Source of the DNA: Betaproteobacteria bacterium
GTDB lineage: Bacteria > Pseudomonadota > Gammaproteobacteria > Burkholderiales > Casimicrobiaceae
Length of the DNA stretch: 64,000 nt
Direction of reading: 5' to 3'
Assembly: GCA_016192065.1 (NCBI GenBank)
Contig: JACPUX010000082.1
Span: 1 to 64,000 of the forward strand
A program made the position numbers and the translations under genes. The notes below the pieces were generated by a model. The model searched no databases. It was not told the origin of the DNA and worked only from the letters and a program-made list of their open reading frames with translations. Below, piece after piece: positions 26,848-34,497 of this stretch; within the stretch, counting starts at the first letter, position 1; each line of letters starts with the position of its first letter.

Positions 26848-27339
26848 TACAATCTCCGCTCTCCTTGGGGAACCGGGACACCCGAGGCGGCGCGATCCAT
26901 TCGCGACGGGGGTCAGAAAACATCCCGGATTCGGTCCAGCATTGTAGCGGGATTCACGGCGCGCCGGATGCGCTTGGCAAAGAGGCCCAGAGAGTGGAAG
27001 AATGGCCAGCATGAAGACCGCCTTCCTCACCCACCTCGGCGAGCACCCTGCCGGCAAAGTTACCACCGCACGCGCCCACGCACGGCCGCCCGAAGTGGGC
27101 GCAAGCCAAACCCCGGAGCGGGCACAGCCCGCGAACCGCAATCACCCCCTCCCCCGGGGAGGGGGCCGGGGGGCGGGTTCGTGGGCCCACGCACGGCCGC
27201 CCGAAGTGGGCGCAAGCCAAACCCCGGAGCGGGCACAGCCCGCGAACCGCAAACACCCCCTCCCCCGGGGAGGGGGCCGGGGGGCGGGTTCGTGGGCCCA
27301 CGCACGGCCGTCCGAAGTGGGCGGACGAAAGGTTCAACC
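26848..27339. other. intergenic region dominated by the 111-bp repeat
   Basis: Between the DUF937 gene and the small cysteine protein there is about 210 bp of unique sequence and then the repeat array. An open frame from the ATG at 27002 (MASMKTAFLTHLGEHPAGK...) begins in unique sequence and runs into the repeats in a different frame from the downstream gene. It may be a remnant of a gene interrupted by the array, but nothing supports expression. Confidence 0.4.
27066..27328 (+). repeat. 111-bp tandem repeat array, copy 2
   Basis: The junction word CCCACGCACGGCCG recurs at 27075, 27186 and 27297, exactly 111 bp apart. The G/C palindrome and the GCGGGC-ACA-GCCCGC hairpin are the same as at the start of the window. 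The segment between them differs (GCCCGAAGTGGGCGCAAGCC instead of the GGCCGTCCC type), so this is a related subfamily. The last partial unit runs to within about 12 bp of the next start codon. Confidence 0.9.
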
Positions 27340-27540
27340 GTGAGCACTTGGGGTTGCCCCAACGATCTCGAGGGCATTTGCCAATTGGTACGGGGCGCAG
27401 CTTGCGATCCCGGCATGCGTGGCTGCGTTCTACACGGCAAGGTGCGCTTCGCCAGCGCGGCGCAGAACGAGGTGCGCAAACCGGTGAAGGCGACCCCGCC
27501 GCCTCGTCCGGCAACGCGCAAGAAACCCAACATCAACTGA
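27340..27540 (+). CDS. small cysteine-containing protein
   Basis: A 66-residue protein starting at a GTG, with GAAAGG seven bases upstream. Four cysteines fall in a regular pattern, WGCPND...GICQL...AACDPGMRGCVLHGKV, before a basic Lys/Pro/Arg tail. The CPxxxxGxC...C-DPGMRGCVLHG arrangement suggests a small metal site or disulfide-bonded domain. I believe similar short proteins occur in other betaproteobacteria but cannot name the family. Array units lie on both sides, so its promoter is either within the repeat or far upstream. Confidence 0.6.
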   Translation: MSTWGCPNDLEGICQLVRGAACDPGMRGCVLHGKVRFASAAQNEVRKPVKATPPPRPATRKKPNIN

Positions 27541-27548
27541 CGCGCCGC

Positions 27549-27745
27549 GCACCAACCACCGGAGCGGGCAGAGCCCGCGAACCGTACTCACCCCCTCCCC
27601 CGGGGAGGGGGCCGGGGGGTGGGTTCCACCGCCCCCGCCGGGCCGCCCCAAGGGGGCGTACACCAATCACCGGAACGGGCAGAGCCCGCGAACTCCAATC
27701 ACCCCCTCCCTCGGGGAGGGGGCCGGGGGGGGTTCCGCCCCCCCA
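27549..27745 (+). repeat. 111-bp tandem repeat array, copy 3
   Basis: GGAGCGGGCAGAGCCCGCG at 27561 and GGAACGGGCAGAGCCCGCG at 27672 are 111 bp apart, each followed by the C-run/G-run palindrome. The hairpin loop is AGA rather than ACA. It ends just before the chalcone-isomerase-like gene, which reads toward it. Confidence 0.88.
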
Positions 27746-27758
27746 GCCGCGACCATGT

Positions 27759-28322
27759 TCAACCGCCCAACATGGCCTTCTTCAGGCTGTCGCTCACCGG
27801 GTGTTCGCCCAGCCAGACTTTCATCAAGGCGCCGTTGAACGCGTCACTCCCGATCGTGCCTTTGCTGGCGCCGTTAAGCGCGACCACGGTGCCCGTGCCA
27901 GGCACGAAATCGATGGTCACAACCGCACCGGTCTTCACTTCCTTCATGCTGCGCATGATGTTGGCGAGTTGCTCGACCTGAGCTTTCATGCCGTCCATCT
28001 CCGCTTTGCTGTGGTTGTCGCCGAGCCCGTCCACCAGCGCATCGACCAGCTGATCGGCGGTGAGGTCGCGCAGGAGGGTCATTTGCACCCGGCGCGGGGT
28101 TTTCTGGGCGAGCACCCCAGGTAGGGCGGTCTGTTTTTGCGCAACATACAGGGCGCCGACATAGACCTTGAAAAAGGCCTTGCTCCGGATGCCCGCGCCG
28201 TTCAAGACGAGGTCGGTTCCGGAGAGGCTGATCTTGTCTTCGAGCTTGACGCCAGCGACTTCGGCAGCGCCAGCAAGGGTGCAGAAAATGAATCCCAGTA
28301 CGATGAGTGTGAGTTTGCGCAT
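27759..28322 (-). CDS. exported chalcone isomerase-like protein
   Basis: A 187-residue protein with a signal peptide (MRKLTLIVLGFIFCTLAGAAE) and the bacterial chalcone-isomerase-like fold: LNGAGIRSKAFFKVYVGALYV, RRVQMTLLRDLTADQL and a C-terminal GxxKVWLGEHPVSDSLKKAMLG. Bacterial members are periplasmic and lack the plant catalytic residues; fatty-acid binding has been proposed for related folds. It sits 61 bp downstream of fadA on the same strand, which fits a link to fatty-acid metabolism, but its function is unknown. Confidence 0.85.
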   Translation of the reverse strand: MRKLTLIVLGFIFCTLAGAAEVAGVKLEDKISLSGTDLVLNGAGIRSKAFFKVYVGALYVAQKQTALPGVLAQKTPRRVQMTLLRDLTADQLVDALVDGLGDNHSKAEMDGMKAQVEQLANIMRSMKEVKTGAVVTIDFVPGTGTVVALNGASKGTIGSDAFNGALMKVWLGEHPVSDSLKKAMLGG

Positions 28323-28383
28323 GGTTGCTCCTTCAGGTGGACGGGTTATGACGGGCGGAAGCGGGGCTCCCGCCCGGTCGGGT

Positions 28384-29580
28384 TCAGATCGCTTCGATGA
28401 GGCCGGCGGCCCCCATGCCAGTGCCGATGCACATGGTCACCAGACCGTACTTCTGCTGGCGCCGCGCGAGGCCATGGACGATGGTTGCGGTGCGAATGGC
28501 GCCGGTGGCGCCCAGCGGATGGCCCAGAGCAATGGCGCCGCCCAGCGGGTTGACCTTGGCTGGATCGAGCCCGAGTTCGCGAATCACCGCCAGGCCCTGC
28601 GCGGCAAACGCATCGTTGCGTTCGATCCAGTCGAGTTCGCTTTGCTGCACGCCGGCGAGCTTCAGCACTTTCGGAATGGCGGCGATCGGGCCGATGCCCA
28701 TCACCTCGGGGGGCACCCCGGCGACCGCGAAGCCCGCCCAGCGTGCCAGCGGCCGTAAGGCCAGTTCCTTGAGCACACGCTCGGAGACCAGCACCACGGC
28801 GCCGGCGCCGTCGGACATCTGCGAGCTGTTGCCGGCGGTGACCGAGCCCTTGGCGGCGAATACCGGCTTGAGCTTGGCCAGGCTTTCCAGCGAAGTGTCA
28901 GGCCGCGGACCTTCGTCCTGGGCGACCAGCTTCTCCTTCACGCGAATGCTGCGCGCGCCCAGATCGGGCAACGCCTCACGCACCGAATAGGGGGTGATTT
29001 CGCTGGCGAACTCGCCCGCGGCGATGGCCGCGACGGCGCGGCGATGCGATTCCACGGCGAAGGCGTCCTGATCCTCGCGCGAGACTTTCCATTGCGTCGC
29101 CACGCGCTCGGCGGTAAGGCCCATGCCATAGGCAATGCCATAGTTCTCTTCCTTGGTGAAGACCTCGGGGTTGGGTTTCAGGTTGTCGAGCATGGGGATC
29201 ATGCTCATGCTCTCGGTCCCTGCCGCGATCATGATGTCGGCTTCACCGGTGCGAATGCGGTCCGCGGCGATCGACACGGCATTGATGCCCGAGGAACAGA
29301 AGCGGTTGATGGTGAGGCCCGCCACGGTATTGGGCAGACCGGCGAGCAGCACGCCAATGCGCGCCACATTCATGCCTTGCTCGCCTTCGGGCAGAGCACA
29401 ACCCACGACTACGTCCTCCACCCGCTTGGGATCGAGCTGCGGCACTTGGGCGAGCACGCTGCGCAGCACGAAGGCGAGCAGGCTGTCGGGGCGGGTGTTC
29501 TTGAACACGCCACGCGGCGCCTTGCCCACGGCGCTGCGGGTGGCGGCGACGATGTAGGCGTCCTGAATCTGTCTAGTCAA
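28384..29580 (-). CDS. fadA: acetyl-CoA C-acyltransferase (thiolase)
   Basis: Thiolase that cleaves 3-ketoacyl-CoA to acetyl-CoA and a shortened acyl-CoA. The nucleophilic Cys lies in NRFCSSGINAV (about residue 95). The active-site His is in GGAIALGHPLGATGAI and the second Cys in MCIGTGMGAAGLIEAI at the end. I take the TTG at 29580 as start because AAGGAG lies exactly six bases before it; an in-frame GTG 18 bases further upstream would place the ribosome site inside the gene. It follows the FadN-like gene by 60 bp, and the two would form the trifunctional unit. Confidence 0.92.
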   Translation of the reverse strand: MTRQIQDAYIVAATRSAVGKAPRGVFKNTRPDSLLAFVLRSVLAQVPQLDPKRVEDVVVGCALPEGEQGMNVARIGVLLAGLPNTVAGLTINRFCSSGINAVSIAADRIRTGEADIMIAAGTESMSMIPMLDNLKPNPEVFTKEENYGIAYGMGLTAERVATQWKVSREDQDAFAVESHRRAVAAIAAGEFASEITPYSVREALPDLGARSIRVKEKLVAQDEGPRPDTSLESLAKLKPVFAAKGSVTAGNSSQMSDGAGAVVLVSERVLKELALRPLARWAGFAVAGVPPEVMGIGPIAAIPKVLKLAGVQQSELDWIERNDAFAAQGLAVIRELGLDPAKVNPLGGAIALGHPLGATGAIRTATIVHGLARRQQKYGLVTMCIGTGMGAAGLIEAI

Positions 29581-29640
29581 TTTGATCTCCTTCAACACGG
29601 GCTCGAGCGCGAGCCCTCACGAGTGCGTCGCGCTTTCTGG

Positions 29641-32013
29641 TCAGTTGCGCAGGGGTTTGCCGGTTTCAAGCATATGGGCGATGCGCGCCTGGGTCTTCTC
29701 GCGCCTCAGGAGGTCGACGAATTCGGCGCGTTCGAGCTCGATCAGCCAGCGCTCGTCCACGCTGCTGCCGGTCTCGATTTCGCCGCCGCAGAGCACCTTC
29801 GCCACCCGGTTGCCGATCTCGAAATCGTAGGCGGAGATGAAGCCACCATCACGCATGTTGACCAGCATCATCTGCAAACGGGCCAGACCACCCTTGCCGG
29901 CGGCGGTGATCGCGCGGGTCGGCAGCGGCGGCCGGTAGCCGGCTTCGGCGAGGGCGCGCGCCTGGGCCTTGGCGACATGCAGCAATTCGTGACTGTTGAA
30001 TACCACCAGGTCGGAGGGCCGCAGATAGCCGATTTCCTTGGCTTCGAGGGCGCTCTTGGATACACGCGCCATGGCGATGGCCTGGAAAGCGTTGCGGATG
30101 CCCGGGAAGATGTCGCCACCGCGCGCCTCTTGCATCGCGCGCAGAGCGAATTCCTTGCAGCCCCCGCCCGCGGGCAAGAGGCCCACGCCGACTTCCACCA
30201 GGCCGATGTAGGACTCCAGCGCCGCCACCGTGCGGTCGCAATGCATCTGGAATTCGCAGCCGCCGCCCAGCGCCAGGCCGCGCACCGCCGCCACCGTGGG
30301 CACCAGGCTGTATTTCAGGCGCTGCGCAGTGTGCTGAAACTTGGCCACCACCGCTTCCAGGAGATCGAAGCGGCCGGCCTCCAGCACCGGGCGCAGCGAC
30401 GCCAGATTGGCGCCGGCGGAGAAGGGTTCCTTGGTCTGCCAGAGCACCAGGGCCGCCCAGTTCTTCTCGGCTTCGTCGATGGCGGCCAGAATGCCGTCCA
30501 GGACGTCGTCGCCCACCACATTCATTTTGCTCTTGAAGGACAGGATGGCGATTTCATCGCCGGTGTGCCACAGGCGCACGGCGTCGTTTTCGGAAATGGT
30601 CTGGCCGCCGTCCCACTTCTCGCCCAGCACCGGGTCGGGGAAGTATTGGCGCTGATAGACCGGCAGCGTGGAGCGCCCTTGAACGGTGTTGGTGCTCGCG
30701 CAATAGGCGCCCTGCGGTGTATGCACGCCATTGCGGCCATCGGTCACCCAGGCCGGCAGCGGCGCGGCGCTCATCGCCTTGCCGGCGACGATATCGTCCT
30801 TGATCCAACCCGCCACCTGCTGCCAGCCCGCCGCCTGCCAGGTTTCGAAGGGGCCCATGGCCCAGCCGAAGCCCCAGCGGATGGCCAAATCCAGATCGCG
30901 TGCGTTGTGCGCGATGTCGCCCAGATGGACGGCGCAATAATGGAAGAGGTCGCGGAAAATCGCCCAGAGGAATTGCGCCTGCGGATGGCTCGCGGCACGT
31001 AACTTGGCGAATTTCTCCGCCGGGTTCCTGAGCTTCAGAAGTTCGGCGACTTCGGGGTCAAGCTTGCCGCCGGAGGGTCGATAGTCGCGCGCGGCGAGGT
31101 CGAGCACTTGGATTTCCTTGCCGAGCTTGCGGAAGATCCCCGCCTTGGTTTTCTGCCCCAGGGCGCCTTTCTCGATCAATCCCGCCAGCCACGCAGGCGA
31201 CTGATAGTAGCGATGCCAGGGGTCGCCGCTCAGACTATCGTGCATGGTCTTGATGACGTGCGCCATGGTGTCCAGCCCGACCACGTCGGCGGTGCGATAA
31301 GTGGCGCTCTTGGCGCGCCCGATCGCCGGGCCGGTCAGAGCATCGACCAGGTCGAAACCAAGCCCGAAGGCTTCGGTGTGATGCATGGTCGCCAGCATGG
31401 AAAAAATGCCCACCCGGTTGGCGACGAAGTTGGGCGTGTCTTTGGCGCGTATGACCCCTTTGCCCAGGGTGGTGGTGAGGAAGCACTCGAGCTGATCGAG
31501 CACCCGCGGATCGGTAGTCCGGCCTGGGATGAGCTCCACCAGATGCATGTACCGCGGCGGGTTGAAGAAGTGTACGCCGCAGAAGCGCGCCCGCATCGAA
31601 GCCGGGCAGGCTTCAGCCAGGGCGTTGATGGACAGCCCCGAGGTGTTGCTGGCGAAGATCGCCCCGGCGCCGAGGTGCGGCGCGACTTTTTCATACAGCG
31701 CCTGTTTCCAGTCGAGGCGTTCGGCGATGGCCTCGATCACCAGGTCGCATTCGGCGAGCTGCGCCAGGTGCTGGTCGTAATTGGCCGCGTCGATATAGCC
31801 GGCGCGGTCCTTGGTGGCCAGCGGCGCCGGTTCGAGTTTGGTCAGACCCTGAATGGCCTTGAGCACGACGCCGTTGGGGTCGCCCTCCTTGGCCGACAGA
31901 TCGAAGAGCACGGTGGCGACATTGGCGTTGACGAGATGCGCGGCGATTTGCGCGCCCATCACGCCGGCACCGAGCACCGCGACTTTGCGGACGAGAAAGC
32001 TGGAAGTGGTCAT
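29641..32013 (-). CDS. 3-hydroxyacyl-CoA dehydrogenase/enoyl-CoA hydratase, FadN-type
   Basis: A bifunctional beta-oxidation enzyme of 790 residues, with the dehydrogenase at the N-terminus and the hydratase/isomerase at the C-terminus, the order of Bacillus FadN and opposite to E. coli FadB. The NAD motif is GAGVMG (15-20); FASNTSGLSINALAE and FFNPPRYMHLVELIPG follow. The hydratase part carries VAAVRGLALGGGCEFQMHCD and GLVEVGVGLLPAGGG. It would hydrate enoyl-CoA and oxidise the 3-hydroxyacyl-CoA. The start MTTSSFLVRKVAVLG is chosen by family match. It is cotranscribed with fadA. Confidence 0.92.
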   Translation of the reverse strand: MTTSSFLVRKVAVLGAGVMGAQIAAHLVNANVATVLFDLSAKEGDPNGVVLKAIQGLTKLEPAPLATKDRAGYIDAANYDQHLAQLAECDLVIEAIAERLDWKQALYEKVAPHLGAGAIFASNTSGLSINALAEACPASMRARFCGVHFFNPPRYMHLVELIPGRTTDPRVLDQLECFLTTTLGKGVIRAKDTPNFVANRVGIFSMLATMHHTEAFGLGFDLVDALTGPAIGRAKSATYRTADVVGLDTMAHVIKTMHDSLSGDPWHRYYQSPAWLAGLIEKGALGQKTKAGIFRKLGKEIQVLDLAARDYRPSGGKLDPEVAELLKLRNPAEKFAKLRAASHPQAQFLWAIFRDLFHYCAVHLGDIAHNARDLDLAIRWGFGWAMGPFETWQAAGWQQVAGWIKDDIVAGKAMSAAPLPAWVTDGRNGVHTPQGAYCASTNTVQGRSTLPVYQRQYFPDPVLGEKWDGGQTISENDAVRLWHTGDEIAILSFKSKMNVVGDDVLDGILAAIDEAEKNWAALVLWQTKEPFSAGANLASLRPVLEAGRFDLLEAVVAKFQHTAQRLKYSLVPTVAAVRGLALGGGCEFQMHCDRTVAALESYIGLVEVGVGLLPAGGGCKEFALRAMQEARGGDIFPGIRNAFQAIAMARVSKSALEAKEIGYLRPSDLVVFNSHELLHVAKAQARALAEAGYRPPLPTRAITAAGKGGLARLQMMLVNMRDGGFISAYDFEIGNRVAKVLCGGEIETGSSVDERWLIELERAEFVDLLRREKTQARIAHMLETGKPLRN

Positions 32014-32077
32014 GGAATGCGGATGTTTCCGAATTTGAACTAAGAACGCGCCGGCCGCCTGGCCGGCGCCGGGAGAA

Positions 32078-32488
32078 CTACTCGGGTAGGGGTCGCGGTC
32101 GCCGGTCCTCGCCGACCGCGACATAGGTGAGGCTCGCCTCGGTCACCTTGACGCTGGGTTCATCGCCGAGCTTGCGCTGGGCATAGACCTCGACATCGAC
32201 AGTGACCGAAGTGCGCCCCACGCGCGCGAGCGAAGCGTAGAAGCTGACCACGTCGCCCTGATACACCGGCGCCTTGAAGACGAAGGAATTCACCGCCACC
32301 GTGGCGACCTTGCCGCGCGCCCGCTGCACCGCGAGGATCGCGCCGGCGATGTCCACCTGCGACATGATCCAGCCGCCGAAGACATCGCCGTGGTAATTCA
32401 CGTCCGAAGGCATGGGCACCACCCGCAGCGTCGGGTGGCGGTCGGGCAGCGGCGTGTGCGGGCCGCCGGAGCTGTTGGCAGTGGTCAC
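32078..32488 (-). CDS. acyl-CoA thioesterase, hotdog fold (YciA-type)
   Basis: A 136-residue hotdog thioesterase. The motif VNYHGDVFGGWIMSQVDIAGAILA contains the catalytic aspartate of YciA-like enzymes and is followed by VNSFVFKAPVYQGDVVSFYA. It hydrolyses acyl-CoAs to free acids, likely to relieve CoA trapping. Start: a GTG (MTTANSSG) with AAGGGAG upstream, chosen over the longer frame that overlaps fadD. It lies 28 bp after fadD and 64 bp before the FadN-type gene, all on one strand. Confidence 0.87.
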   Translation of the reverse strand: MTTANSSGGPHTPLPDRHPTLRVVPMPSDVNYHGDVFGGWIMSQVDIAGAILAVQRARGKVATVAVNSFVFKAPVYQGDVVSFYASLARVGRTSVTVDVEVYAQRKLGDEPSVKVTEASLTYVAVGEDRRPRPLPE

Positions 32489-32516
32489 ACCGCTCCCTTC
32501 GAGAGGCTTGCCGCGT

Positions 32517-34193
32517 TCATGCCGCGGCCTTTTTCCGCTCTTCGTCGCGCAGTTCGCGGCGGAGGATCTTGCCGACGTTGGTCTTGGGCAAATCGGCGCG
32601 AAACTCAACTTTCGAGGGCACCTTGTAGCCGGTGAGCTGCTGGCGGCAATGAGCGATCAAGGCGTCGGCGGTAAGTTCGGGATCCTTCTTGACCACGAAG
32701 ATCTTCACCGCCTCGCCGGCGCGCTGGTCCGGCACCCCGACCGCGGCGACTTCCAGCACGCCCGGATGCATGGCGACCACGGCTTCGATTTCGTTGGGAT
32801 AAACGTTGAAGCCCGAGACCAGGATCATGTCTTTCTTGCGATCGACGATACGCACGAAGCCCTTATCGTCCATCACGCCGATGTCGCCGGTGGCGAACCA
32901 GCCGTTGGCGTCGATGACCTTGGCGGTTTCGTCCTGGCGCTGCCAGTAGCCGGCCATCACCTGCGGGCCGCGGATGCAGATTTCCCCGGCCTCGCCTTGG
33001 GCCACGGCTTTGCCGCTATCGTCGCGCAGTTCGATCTCGGTGGAGGAGATCGGCAGGCCGATGCTGCCGTTATAGTCGGGCAGGTCCAGCGGGTTGATGG
33101 TGGCCGCAGGCGAGGTTTCGGTGAGCCCGTAGGCTTCCAGCAGCACCTTGCCGGTAACCGCTTTCCACTTTTCCGCCACCGCGCCCTGCACCGCCATGCC
33201 CCCGCCCAGAGCAAAGCGCAGGGCGGAGAAATCGACTTTGGCGAATTCCGGGTTGTTGACCAGGGCGTTGAACAGTGTGTTCACGCCGGTGAACGCGGTG
33301 AACTTGATCTTCTTTAGCTCCTCGATGAAACCGGGAATGTCGCGCGGGTTCGGGATCAGGATGTTCTCCGCCCCCAGGGTCATGAACACCAGGCAGTTCG
33401 CGGTAAGCGAAAAGATGTGGTAGAGCGGCAGCGGCGTGATGATCACTTGGCGATCCGAGCCGAGGAAAGGCTTGAGCCAGCTACGCGCCTGCAAGACATT
33501 GGCGACAATGTTCCGGTGCAGCAGCATGGCGCCTTTGGCCACCCCGGTAGTGCCGCCGGTGTATTGCAGGAAAGCGATGTCCTCATGGCCGAAGCTCACC
33601 GGACGCAAGCTGCCGCGACGCCCTTCGGCCAGCGCATCCTGCAAGCTCAGGTGGCCGGGGAGGTTCCAGGCCGGCACCATCTTCTTCACATGGCGCACCA
33701 CCAGATTGACGATCAGACCTTTGAGGCCCATCAGTTCGCCCATGCTGGTGACGATCACGCGCTTGACCTTGGTGCGGGCGATCACCTGCTCCAGCGTCGT
33801 GGCGAAGTTCTCCAGCACCACGATGGTCTCGGCGCCGCTGTCGATCAGCTGGTGCTCGAGTTCGCGCGCGGTGTACAAGGGGTTGACGTTGACGATGGTG
33901 GCCCCACCGCGCATGGCGCCAAAGAGCGCCACCGGGTATTGCAGGATGTTGGGCATCATCAGGGCGACGCGGTCGCCTTTTTGCATACCCTTGCCTTGCA
34001 GGTAGGCGCCAAAGGCGCTGGTCATTTGGTCGAGATCACCGAAGCTGAGCGACTTGCCCATGCAGGTGAAGGCCGCACGGTCCTTGTACTTCTGCACCGC
34101 CTCATCAAAGATCTGCAGCAGCGATCTGTACTCATTAACGTCGATCTCCGCGGGCACGCCCTTCGGATAATTCTTCAGCCAGATTTTCTCCAT
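32517..34193 (-). CDS. fadD: long-chain fatty acid-CoA ligase
   Basis: FadD activates fatty acids to acyl-CoA with ATP, at the inner membrane face. The 558-residue length is typical. The AMP-binding motif is [31 protein letters not shown] and [20 protein letters not shown] (linker and C-terminal domain) are intact. The conserved catalytic Lys lies in the C-terminal [14 protein letters not shown]. It heads the group fadD, thioesterase, FadN-type, fadA and is separated from the upstream beta-oxidation genes by the 111-bp repeat array, so it may have its own promoter. Confidence 0.95.
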   Translation of the reverse strand: MEKIWLKNYPKGVPAEIDVNEYRSLLQIFDEAVQKYKDRAAFTCMGKSLSFGDLDQMTSAFGAYLQGKGMQKGDRVALMMPNILQYPVALFGAMRGGATIVNVNPLYTARELEHQLIDSGAETIVVLENFATTLEQVIARTKVKRVIVTSMGELMGLKGLIVNLVVRHVKKMVPAWNLPGHLSLQDALAEGRRGSLRPVSFGHEDIAFLQYTGGTTGVAKGAMLLHRNIVANVLQARSWLKPFLGSDRQVIITPLPLYHIFSLTANCLVFMTLGAENILIPNPRDIPGFIEELKKIKFTAFTGVNTLFNALVNNPEFAKVDFSALRFALGGGMAVQGAVAEKWKAVTGKVLLEAYGLTETSPAATINPLDLPDYNGSIGLPISSTEIELRDDSGKAVAQGEAGEICIRGPQVMAGYWQRQDETAKVIDANGWFATGDIGVMDDKGFVRIVDRKKDMILVSGFNVYPNEIEAVVAMHPGVLEVAAVGVPDQRAGEAVKIFVVKKDPELTADALIAHCRQQLTGYKVPSKVEFRADLPKTNVGKILRRELRDEERKKAAA

Positions 34194-34282
34194 TTCTCCG
34201 CTCCTCTTAGTTGTTGATACCCCTGAAACTAATCCCTGCCAGAAAGAACATGATAGCCCACGTAGGATCGCTCATTGCTGTA

Positions 34283-34496
34283 CCTACCCCCCGGCCCCCT
34301 TCCCGAGGAAGGGGGTGAATGCGGTTCGCGGGCTGAACCCGTTCCGGCGATGGGTGTGCGCCCCCTTCGGGCGGCCGGGCGGGCCTGGTTGAACCATCCC
34401 CCCGGCCCCCTTCCCGAGGAAGGGGGTGAGTGTGATTCGCGGGCTGCGCCCGCTCCGAGGATTGGCCTGCGCCCCTTTCGGACGGCCGAGCGGGGG
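34283..34496 (-). repeat. 111-bp tandem repeat array, copy 4 (reverse orientation)
   Basis: The block CCCCCCGGCCCCCTTCCCG recurs at 34287 and 34398, exactly 111 bp apart, with the same modules as the other arrays but inverted relative to them. The hairpins here are diverged (GCGGGC-TGC-GCCCGC in one unit and CGGGC-TGA-ACCCG in the other). The array ends directly at the stop codon (34498-34500) of the hydratase/dehydrogenase gene. With about 90 bp of unique sequence before fadD, it fills the gap between the two beta-oxidation groups. Confidence 0.9.
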
Positions 34497-34497
34497 C

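Noticed and set aside
27066..27328. Possible CRISPR array
   Set aside because: Unit length is 111 bp with no short repeat/unique spacer alternation; units are near-identical throughout, and no cas gene is present.
27002..27343. Open frame starting MASMKTAFLTH and running through the repeat array
   Set aside because: Most of it is translation of the repeat; only about 20 codons are unique, and nothing is recognisable.
34207..34232. TTAG...CTAA pair upstream of fadD resembling the phasin element
   Set aside because: The spacer is 18 bases instead of 10 and shares nothing with the conserved spacer.
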